Of a DNA stretch of 20,124 bases, positions 14,898 through 20,124 are shown one piece after another. Position 1 is the first letter of the stretch, and each line of letters begins with the position of its first letter. Location: assembly GCA_964502465.1 (NCBI GenBank), contig CAZCWX010000506.1, positions 1 to 20,124 of the forward strand, written 5' to 3'. The stretch comes from CAZCWX01 sp964502465 (GTDB taxonomy: Bacteria > Desulfobacterota > Binatia > Bin18). Made by a program: the position numbers and the translations under genes. Under the pieces are notes generated by a model. That model did not search any database. It was given only the letters and a program-made list of their open reading frames with translations, and was not told the origin of the DNA.

Positions 14898-15631
14898 TAT
14901 TTCAGGTGTTGCCCAAAAAACGCGATCATCTTCTCCCACGAATCTTTGGCCGCCTCAGGATGGTGAGATGCCCGGTCGGTGCACATATAGCCGTGATCTG
15001 CTCCCGGATACACTTTGACCTCGGCTTGCTTGCCAAGTGCTTTCAGACGGGTGTCAACTGCCCGCACCTCTTCCATGGGAATAAACGCATCTTTTTCGCC
15101 GTAGTTGACAATCAGTGGGCAGCGAATCTTTTCCGCCAAGTCGAGCGGCACCAGCGTCTGTCCGCTAAAGCGGCCCGCACTGCCAATGCTGCCACCGTAG
15201 AACGGTACCGCGGCAGCGATGTCTGACGCATGCACGCAGGCAGTTAGGAAGGCCAGTCGCCCACCCATGCAAAAGCCAGTGACACCGAGAGCGTTCCCCT
15301 TCACGTTGCTTTGCTGTTTCAGGTACTGGATTGCTCGGCCCAGATCCGCCATGGCCCGATCATCTGGCAGCGTATTTGCGAGCGCGAATACCTTTGGCAT
15401 GTCGCCATATGCGACCACTCGCTCTTGTTCGGGATAATAGAGGTCTGGCGCAAGCGCCACATAGCCGGTCTCAGCAAAACGCCGAGAGATATCCTTGATA
15501 TTCTCGTTCAAACCAAAAGCCTCGAAGATGACGATCACCGCTGGAAACGGCCCTTTGCCTTCGGGTTGAGCCAGATATGCGGGCAGTTGCGGTGCATTGC
15601 CAATATTCACCATCCCAGTCTGCACAGCCAT
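14897..15631 (-). CDS. Dienelactone hydrolase family protein
   Basis: Cytosolic alpha/beta hydrolase of 244 residues from the dienelactone hydrolase group. The catalytic residues are in place: Cys121 in GFCMGG, Asp181 in YGEKDAFIP and His213 in GADHGY, with Glu37 in FEAFG as the residue that activates the cysteine in this family. True members open dienelactones in chlorocatechol breakdown; many homologs of this length act on other lactones or esters, so the substrate is open. AAGGAGGG lies seven bases before the ATG at 15631, fixing the start. Its stop overlaps the end of an inverted repeat. It is divergent from ftsH, with a structured gap between. Confidence 0.9.
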   Translation of the reverse strand: MAVQTGMVNIGNAPQLPAYLAQPEGKGPFPAVIVIFEAFGLNENIKDISRRFAETGYVALAPDLYYPEQERVVAYGDMPKVFALANTLPDDRAMADLGRAIQYLKQQSNVKGNALGVTGFCMGGRLAFLTACVHASDIAAAVPFYGGSIGSAGRFSGQTLVPLDLAEKIRCPLIVNYGEKDAFIPMEEVRAVDTRLKALGKQAEVKVYPGADHGYMCTDRASHHPEAAKDSWEKMIAFFGQHLK

Positions 15632-15945
15632 ACAGGAACCCTCCTTCTCAGTGAAAGATGTTTTGTTCTACCATGTTTTTTTAGGCGTAAACAAGGAAGA
15701 GCGAGCATTCAGCTTTCCGTTCTCAGCTTTCAGCATGCAAAAACAGGAACCAGAAAAGCAGCACACAGGAGGATGAGGAAGTCTGGAAGCGGGGAAACGG
15801 AGAATGGGAGAAACGGAGAAACAAGAAGTTTTTGACTCCCCGCTTCCCCGGTTCTTTCTCTCCCAAGCTGACCGCTGAGTGCTGAAAGCAAGTCTCCATA
15901 CCAACATCTCTGGTATCGATCGACGTGTTAACTATAATAGATAAC
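15632..15945. other. Structured intergenic region with nested inverted repeats before ftsH
   Basis: No gene. It contains two nested perfect inverted repeats: GCTTTCAGCA (15726-15735) with TGCTGAAAGC (15880-15889), and inside them GGAAGCGGGGA (15785-15795) with TCCCCGCTTCC (15837-15847). The strand between about 15770 and 15830 is almost pure purine, with repeated GGAGAAAC blocks. It could fold into a large cruciform or mRNA hairpin. The divergent promoters of ftsH and the hydrolase must lie here. Confidence 0.65.
15927..15945 (+). promoter_or_regulatory. Candidate ftsH -10 box inside a 19-bp palindrome abutting the start codon
   Basis: GTTAACTATAATAGATAAC is a near-perfect palindrome (eight of nine pairs) whose centre is TATAAT at 15933-15938. 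Seven bases after this box comes ATG 15946, so transcription would begin at or next to the start codon. No convincing -35 box was found. It could be a leaderless promoter with an overlapping operator. Confidence 0.4.
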
Positions 15946-17802
15946 ATGATGGACAAGAAAATGCGATTTAACATTTGGTACATTTTTATTGCACTGTGGG
16001 GAGTGATCATCCTGCATGGACTGTGGGCGCAAGCCACCCAACAGGTCGAGCGCATTCCTTATAGTCAGTTTCAAGCCTATCTCCAAGACGGCCGTGTCGA
16101 GGAGATTCGCATCAGCCAAAACTATATTCAGGGTAAACTCAGAGATCCCCAAGAAGGTCAGCTTGCCCAATTCCTGACGGTACGGGTTGATCCTGAGTTG
16201 GCCGATAAACTGGCTACCTATAACGTCCGATTCGCTGGCGAGATTGAAGACTCCTTTCTGCACGACCTCCTATCTTGGGTGGTGCCAGTTCTCTTATTCT
16301 TTGGGCTCTGGCTCTTTCTGATGCGTCGCTTTGCCGAAAGGCAGGGCCTTGGCGGGGGCTTCATGGCCATCGGCAAGAGCAAAGCGAAGATCTACATAGA
16401 AAAAGAAGTCAAAGTAACCTTTGCTGACGTAGCGGGTGTCGAGGAAGCCAAGGCAGAGTTGCAAGAAGTCATTGAGTTTCTGAAGACGCCAGAGAAATTT
16501 CGCCGTCTCGGCGGGAAAATCCCCAAAGGCATTCTGCTGATCGGCCCTCCCGGCACTGGCAAAACCTTGTTAGCCAAGGCCGTGGCCGGAGAAGCCGGGG
16601 TGCCCTTCTTCTCCATTAGTGGCTCTGAGTTTGTGGAGATGTTTGTGGGAGTGGGTGCGGCCCGCGTGCGCGATCTGTTTGAGCAGGCCAAACAGAAAGC
16701 GCCGTGCATCATTTTTATTGACGAACTCGATGCCTTAGGCAAAGCGCGGGGTATGGGGCCGGTGGGGCATGAAGAGCGGGAGCAAACGCTGAATCAACTG
16801 TTGGTCGAGCTTGACGGCTTTGATACGCGTGTCGGGGTGATTTTGATGGCGGCGACCAACCGGCCGGAGATTCTCGATCCAGCCCTCTTACGAGCGGGGC
16901 GCTTTGATCGGCAAGTGCTAGTAGACCGGCCTGACAAAATAGGTCGTCTCGCTATCCTCCAGGTGCATGCGCGTGGAGTGCCCTTAGCACCCGATGCCGA
17001 CTTAGAGGTCATTGCTGCTATGACAGTAGGATTTGCGGGAGCCGATTTGGCCAACATTGTCAATGAAGCTGCCTTGTTAGCCGCGCGGCGTGGCAAGGAA
17101 CGGGTCGGCCTCGCTGAGTTGCAAGAGGCAGTGGAGCGGATCATTGCCGGATTAGAGAAAAAGAACCGTGTACTGAACAAAAAAGAGAAAGAACGCGTCG
17201 CGCATCATGAAGTGGGCCATGCCTCAGTGGCCTTAGCTCTGCCCGGTGCTGATACCGTGCAAAAGATCTCCATTATCCCGAGAGGGATAGCTGCGCTCGG
17301 CTACACGCTGCAACTGCCCACTGAAGACCGCTTTCTCATGACCAAGGCAGAGTTAGAGAACAAAATTGCTGTGCTCTTAGGCGGTCGGGTGGCAGAAGAG
17401 CTGATTTACCAGGAAGTCTCCACTGGGGCACGGGATGATCTGCTGAAGGCCACGGACATTGCCAAGAATATGGTTAAGGCGTACGGCATGAGTGAGAAAC
17501 TCGGGCAGATGAGTTTTGATGGGGAACGCCAGCCGCTCTTCCTCCAAGCCGGTCAATCGCCGCGGGGGAGCGATTATAGTGAGGACACCGCGCGAGAGAT
17601 TGACTGTGAGGTGCGGCGCATCATCGACACCCAGCATGAACGGGTGACGCAAATTCTCAACGCCCGACTCCCACTCTTACGACAAGCGGCAGCTGTGCTC
17701 TTACAGAAGGAAACGATCAGTGGCGAGGAACTCCACGCCATCGCGGCACAGACAGGGCTGCAGTTGGAAAGCAATAGCGCAACCGAAGCCGTCACGCACT
17801 AA
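15946..17802 (+). CDS. ftsH: ATP-dependent zinc metalloprotease FtsH
   Basis: Membrane-anchored AAA+ protease of about 618 residues that unfolds and degrades membrane and cytosolic proteins as a hexamer. Domains in order: a first span (about 10-28), a short periplasmic domain (about 30-105), a second span (about 108-127), the AAA module with Walker A GPPGTGKT (200-207), pore loop FVGVGA (233-238), Walker B IIFIDE (255-260) and the second region of homology ATNRPEILDPALLRAGRFDR, then the M41 protease with HEVGH (421-425; usually HEAGH) and the TGARDDLLKATD zinc-ligand region. The linker ARGMGPVGHEEREQ differs from the usual GGHDEREQ form, suggesting a second-type FtsH. The start at 15946 or 15949 lacks a ribosome site but follows a TATAAT box directly. 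A GTG frame start at 15925 lies inside the palindrome and is unlikely. Confidence 0.95.
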   Translation: MMDKKMRFNIWYIFIALWGVIILHGLWAQATQQVERIPYSQFQAYLQDGRVEEIRISQNYIQGKLRDPQEGQLAQFLTVRVDPELADKLATYNVRFAGEIEDSFLHDLLSWVVPVLLFFGLWLFLMRRFAERQGLGGGFMAIGKSKAKIYIEKEVKVTFADVAGVEEAKAELQEVIEFLKTPEKFRRLGGKIPKGILLIGPPGTGKTLLAKAVAGEAGVPFFSISGSEFVEMFVGVGAARVRDLFEQAKQKAPCIIFIDELDALGKARGMGPVGHEEREQTLNQLLVELDGFDTRVGVILMAATNRPEILDPALLRAGRFDRQVLVDRPDKIGRLAILQVHARGVPLAPDADLEVIAAMTVGFAGADLANIVNEAALLAARRGKERVGLAELQEAVERIIAGLEKKNRVLNKKEKERVAHHEVGHASVALALPGADTVQKISIIPRGIAALGYTLQLPTEDRFLMTKAELENKIAVLLGGRVAEELIYQEVSTGARDDLLKATDIAKNMVKAYGMSEKLGQMSFDGERQPLFLQAGQSPRGSDYSEDTAREIDCEVRRIIDTQHERVTQILNARLPLLRQAAAVLLQKETISGEELHAIAAQTGLQLESNSATEAVTH

Positions 17803-17835
17803 GCCTGGGGGATAACAGGCGCGGACTGTAGGTAC

Positions 17836-17889
17836 TGTCCTAATTTGGGCTGAAGTGTCCTAATTTGAGAGGCGGGGTGTCCTAAGTTG
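17836..17889. repeat. Three TGTCCTAATTTG-like direct repeats spaced 20-22 bp
   Basis: TGTCCTAATTTG starts at 17836 and 17856, and a variant TGTCCTAAGTTG at 17878. The spacing of about two helical turns and the position at the left edge of the AT-rich island suggest a transposase-binding end of a lost or cut-down mobile element. No inverted partner was found on the other side of the island. Confidence 0.6.
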
Positions 17890-17904
17890 ATCTGTCATGC
17901 ACTA

Positions 17905-17942
17905 GGGGGAATTCTTATCCTGAGAACAAACTAGAGTCCCCC
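17905..17942. terminator. Weak hairpin between convergent ftsH and DUF3467 genes
   Basis: GGGGGA (17905-17910) can pair with TCCCCC (17937-17942), and inside them TTCT can pair with AGAA. The position between two convergent genes fits a shared terminator, but the loop is large and there is no T-run. Confidence 0.3.
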
Positions 17943-17957
17943 CCTGCCTCAAGCCTT

Positions 17958-18335
17958 CTATCCCTCCTCTTCTAGAGAGACTTTTCGTGTTGGTTTTTGT
18001 AGGTCAGTCTTTTTCTGGGGAGGAGGGAGATTAGGCTTTAGTGGCTTATATATTATTTCACCCATCACATTTTCGAGTCCTGCAATGTTCACGGCTAATG
18101 TCTCGGCCAAAGCTTTTGCATGTTGGTAAGACATCACCACCCCAACACGTGGCCGGATTTTTCCAGAGGGAAGCGTCTCGCTAAAAACAAGTCGAATATC
18201 CCAATTAGAACCAGAAAACTGCGTATTGTTAATATAAAAATACTCGACTTGATCTGCTACGTCGGGAGCGGTGAATTCTTCTGAGTATGGCCGATTCGCT
18301 TGCACATTTGGTGTTTCCTTTTTTTGGCTCTCCAT
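17958..18335 (-). CDS. DUF3467 family protein
   Basis: Small soluble protein of 125 residues. The middle region matches the DUF3467 pattern: YFYINNTQFSGSNWDIRLVF, then RVGVVMSYQHAKALAETLAVNI. The C-terminal tail is rich in Pro and Lys and probably disordered. The molecular function of DUF3467 is not established. It lies 58 bases after the XRE antitoxin gene on the same strand, within the AT-rich island, so it may be a third gene of the toxin-antitoxin transcript. A ribosome-site-like AGAAAGG precedes the ATG at 18335. Its base composition is AT-richer than that of the chromosomal genes to the left. Confidence 0.75.
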   Translation of the reverse strand: MESQKKETPNVQANRPYSEEFTAPDVADQVEYFYINNTQFSGSNWDIRLVFSETLPSGKIRPRVGVVMSYQHAKALAETLAVNIAGLENVMGEIIYKPLKPNLPPPQKKTDLQKPTRKVSLEEEG

Positions 18336-18393
18336 AACCTATGACCTTTCTCTGCTACTGAGCTTCATGAACGTAGGAGGGTCCCTTAAATGT

Positions 18394-18900
18394 TCACGGC
18401 AGTTGATGGGATTCCTCACAGCTGGTGCCTAGGGGGGGGAAAATATATGTTTTTGGCGATGATGTGGATTCTGGCAACCCAATTTTTATATTTGATCTCT
18501 GTGTGATCGTTGTACTTATATTGATAAAAGACTCAATGTTCTCTTCAAAACTCTTTACGGCCAGCGTTTCAGGAGAGAGCCCCTTCACCTCATAGGGGAC
18601 ACTTTCAACCCAGTGCATCAACTCGGAAAAGGGAGCAAACCGAACAATAAGTGCCACATCAAAAGCTGAGGCGATCTTTAAGAGCGTTTTTATATTGGGC
18701 GAATGAAGAGTGTCGGGATTTTCTAATCTGGCCACAGCAGATTGTGGCAATCCTGCTAGCTTTCCTAATTCTTCTTGAGTCCATCCTCTGAGATCTCGTG
18801 TCGCTCGAATCTGAAAAGGAATGCCTGTCTTGATCTGTCCTGAAACAAACAAGTCTCGATATTTTTTATTTTTCATCTTCTTTAGTAATGTAGGGGTCAT
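18394..18900 (-). CDS. XRE-type helix-turn-helix antitoxin, HigA-like
   Basis: DNA-binding protein of 168 residues with an XRE/Cro helix-turn-helix at about 28-82, including TQEELGKLAGLPQSAVARLENP, followed by FDVALIVRFAPFSELMHWV, a region common in antitoxins of this type. The remaining 70 residues are Ser/Thr-rich without a recognised fold. The gene overlaps the toxin gene by 35 bases; AAAGGAGG lies ten bases before ATG 18900, inside the toxin coding region, so the antitoxin has its own good ribosome site while the toxin has none. Toxin-first order is typical of higBA. It should neutralise the toxin and repress the shared promoter; this is inferred from family behaviour. Confidence 0.8.
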   Translation of the reverse strand: MTPTLLKKMKNKKYRDLFVSGQIKTGIPFQIRATRDLRGWTQEELGKLAGLPQSAVARLENPDTLHSPNIKTLLKIASAFDVALIVRFAPFSELMHWVESVPYEVKGLSPETLAVKSFEENIESFINISTTITQRSNIKIGLPESTSSPKTYIFPPLGTSCEESHQLP

Positions 18901-19270
18901 ATTCTCGTATCCTCCTTTTATCTACGAGCACGATCTTTCTTCTTTGCTCCGATTGTGTGATAGCGTCTTTGGGTATGAATTTTCTGTCCTTTTCCCGAGC
19001 ACCCATTAACAAAGTAAACTGACCCTCCTCAGGCCCGAAAAACCCTAGTGGCCTATATTGAGTCCGATTAGCCTTAAAACGTATTTCGCCAATATGGACT
19101 GTCAGTTGGCGGTAATAGGGGAGCGACCATAATCGCCGGGGAACATTCGCAAGATACCGCACCCTGTCTTCAAAGTCCCGTTGGGCCTCTACCAATAACC
19201 CCTTATACCATTCTGTAATTGTACCCCTTCCCCCTTCTGTGACGAACTCACAGAACAACCACATCCGCAT
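18866..19270 (-). CDS. RelE/HigB-like type II toxin
   Basis: Basic protein of 134 residues resembling the phage-Gp49/HigB branch of the RelE superfamily, which cuts mRNA on the ribosome. Supporting pieces are the N-terminal helix region (EAQRDFEDRVRYLANVP), the beta-sheet segment GEIRFKANRTQYRPLGFF, LLMGAREKDRKFIPKDAI and the basic end RRKIVLVDKRR. The family assignment rests on this pattern and on its overlap with an XRE antitoxin gene; catalytic residues in this family are poorly conserved, so activity cannot be judged. The start at 19270 has no ribosome site, but a promoter-like TTGAAA-16-TATATT ends seven bases before the ATG, pointing to a leaderless transcript. Met3 is an alternative start. 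Confidence 0.75.
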   Translation of the reverse strand: MRMWLFCEFVTEGGRGTITEWYKGLLVEAQRDFEDRVRYLANVPRRLWSLPYYRQLTVHIGEIRFKANRTQYRPLGFFGPEEGQFTLLMGAREKDRKFIPKDAITQSEQRRKIVLVDKRRIREYDPYITKEDEK

Positions 19271-19277
19271 AGTTTAG

Positions 19278-19305
19278 AATATATATTATTTGATATTATT
19301 TTCAA
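19278..19305 (-). promoter_or_regulatory. Candidate promoter of the toxin-antitoxin operon
   Basis: On the minus strand TTGAAA (19300-19305) and TATATT (19278-19283) are separated by 16 bases; the toxin ATG follows seven bases after the -10 box. The surrounding DNA is very AT-rich, so chance matches are likely, but the position directly before the operon is right. Confidence 0.45.
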
Positions 19306-19348
19306 TCCCCATTTATTTTTATATATTTTATGATATAAATTTGGGGAT
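19305..19348. repeat. AT-rich inverted repeat upstream of the toxin gene
   Basis: ATCCCCA (19305-19311) pairs with TGGGGAT (19342-19348), extended by TTTAT/ATAAA with a small bulge. It overlaps the -35 region of the toxin promoter and could be a regulator site or the boundary of the island. Confidence 0.45.
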
Positions 19349-19403
19349 GGAAAGGGCCAGCAAATTCTGGTCGGTAAACCGAATCTACTGGCCTTTGTTC
19401 TGT

Positions 19404-19494
19404 GGCGGGTTGGCTGAGTGGCCTATAGCGCCAGACTGTAAATCTGGTGACGGTGTGTACCCACCGTCCGTCCGTTCAAATCGGACACCCGCCG
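19404..19494 (+). tRNA. tRNA-Tyr (anticodon GTA)
   Basis: A full class II tRNA can be folded by eye: acceptor GGCGGGT (19404-19410) with ACCCGCC (19487-19493), anticodon stem CCAGA/TCTGG around the loop CTGTAAA with anticodon GTA at 19438-19440, a long variable arm GACGGTG/CACCGTC (19449-19455 with 19462-19468), and T arm GTCCG/CGGAC around TTCAAAT. The discriminator base is G and no CCA is encoded. It is the likely chromosomal anchor next to the accessory island and the IS element. Confidence 0.95.
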
Positions 19495-19508
19495 CTAACC
19501 TGTAACTT

Positions 19509-19540
19509 GCCCTGCTGGTAGCGGTAACTACCGACAGGGC
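19509..19540 (+). terminator. Hairpin after tRNA-Tyr
   Basis: GCCCTG/CAGGGC (19509-19514 with 19535-19540) and GGTAG/CTACC inside it form a stable stem with a small internal loop, 15 bases after the tRNA. It may end the tRNA transcript or belong to the end of the IS element; no T-run follows. Confidence 0.4.
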
Positions 19541-19584
19541 GTGTCCTCAGGCCGAAGCCAAAAGACAGGGTTGCTACACCCACT

Positions 19585-19632
19585 GTTCATTTTGGTTCTT
19601 CTCCCTGAAGAAAGCAAGGGCCAAAAATGAAC
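19585..19632 (+). promoter_or_regulatory. Hairpin covering the transposase start codon
   Basis: GTTCATTTTGG (19585-19595) pairs with CCAAAAATGAAC (19621-19632, one bulged A), and inside this TTCTTC pairs with GAAGAA (19596-19601 with 19607-19612). The right arm contains the transposase ATG (19627), and the ribosome-site-like AGGG is enclosed. In mRNA this would hide the start, a known way to limit transposase made by read-through from outside promoters. Confidence 0.5.
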
Positions 19633-20124
19633 GTTCTTTCTCATGACCAACAAGTCCGCATTATCGGGGCGTTGACGGAAGGCTGTTCGATTCGTTCAGT
19701 AGAGCGACTGACTGACACGCACCGTGATACGATCATGCGGCTAGGCGTGAAGATCGGCGGTGCCTGTCAACGGCTCCATGACGCCACAATGCGGAATCTT
19801 CAGGTCTCTACCATAGAGTTAGATGAACAGTGGGCCTTTATCGGGAAGAAACAGAAGAACGTCACCGATGAAGACTCCTCCGATATGGGAGATTGTTACT
19901 TGTTCTTGGCTATCGCAGCGAATCAGAAAGCGATCCTTTCCTATGTAGTCGGGAAGCGGACAGCGGAAAACACGGAAGCCCTCGTTGAAGACTTACGGGC
20001 GCGGATTCTGAACCGTCCTCAAATTACCGCAGACGGCTTTGCTCCTTACGTCGGCGCGATCGATCTGGCGTTCGCCAAAAATGTAGACTTTGCCCAACTC
20101 GTAAAGATCTATCAAGCAACGCTA
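19627..20124 (+). CDS. IS1-family transposase, 3' end beyond the window
   Basis: The frame is open from ATG 19627 to the window end (166 codons). It begins MNVLSHDQQVRIIGALTEGC, with a helix-turn-helix type region GCSIRSVERLTDTHRDTIMRL, then IELDEQWAFIGKKQK, which holds the first catalytic Asp of the IS1 DDE domain, and a second Asp in ITADGFAPY. The N-terminal zinc-finger part of classic IS1 InsA is absent, as in the single-frame IS1-like group common in environmental genomes. No frameshift is seen in the visible part. The left terminal inverted repeat could not be identified in 19495-19626, so the element boundary is unknown. The start is covered by a hairpin. Confidence 0.88.
   Translation, partial: MNVLSHDQQVRIIGALTEGCSIRSVERLTDTHRDTIMRLGVKIGGACQRLHDATMRNLQVSTIELDEQWAFIGKKQKNVTDEDSSDMGDCYLFLAIAANQKAILSYVVGKRTAENTEALVEDLRARILNRPQITADGFAPYVGAIDLAFAKNVDFAQLVKIYQATL

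Noticed and set aside
19404..20124. tRNA-Tyr as an integrase attachment site
   Set aside because: No duplicated tRNA 3' end and no integrase gene were found in the window; the adjacent element is IS1-like, which does not target tRNA ends in that way.

Overview
This window (about 20.1 kb, moderately GC-rich) looks like chromosomal DNA of an uncultivated Gram-negative bacterium. A lipid A type acyltransferase at the left edge implies an outer membrane. The mix of CoA and acyl metabolism genes, amidohydrolase-2, a MacB-type permease, FtsH and abundant small palindromic intergenic repeats fits a deltaproteobacteria-like lineage such as Binatota or Tectomicrobia. That placement is an impression from gene content only.

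Layout: (1) 1-810: the 3' part of an LpxL/HtrB-type acyltransferase, then a small prepilin-like reading frame that seems to have lost its start by frameshift beside an ATCCGCA heptamer repeat. (2) 848-3123, minus strand: a compact operon of SAM hydrolase (DUF62), M50 membrane protease and dCMP deaminase. (3) 3317-5505, plus strand: a degenerate nucleotidyltransferase/CDP-alcohol phosphotransferase fusion and a membrane-anchored protein of unknown function. (4) 5616-7796: a minus-strand M48 lipoprotein protease divergent from an amidohydrolase-2 enzyme. (5) 8163-11159, minus strand: DUF485 protein, ActP-type acetate symporter and a double-hotdog MaoC-like protein, plausibly an uptake and acyl-CoA unit. 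(6) 11664-13456, minus strand: alpha/beta hydrolase, sirtuin and a 50-residue membrane microprotein, closely packed. (7) 13563-15631, minus strand: a MacB-like permease without a neighbouring ATPase, and a dienelactone hydrolase. (8) 15946-17802, plus strand: FtsH, whose candidate promoter lies inside a palindrome that abuts the start codon. (9) 17836-19403: an AT-rich accessory island with a RelE/HigB-like toxin, an overlapping XRE antitoxin and a DUF3467 protein, bordered by three TGTCCTAATTTG-like direct repeats on one side and tRNA-Tyr on the other. (10) 19627-end: the start of an IS1-family transposase.

The best leads are the toxin/antitoxin/DUF3467 island, two promoters placed for leaderless transcription (ftsH and the toxin), the CDP-alcohol phosphotransferase with a missing active-site acid, the sirtuin-linked microprotein, the IS1 start codon buried in a hairpin, and several families of palindromic repeats. 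I saw no CRISPR array, phage cluster or clear defence island beyond the toxin-antitoxin module.
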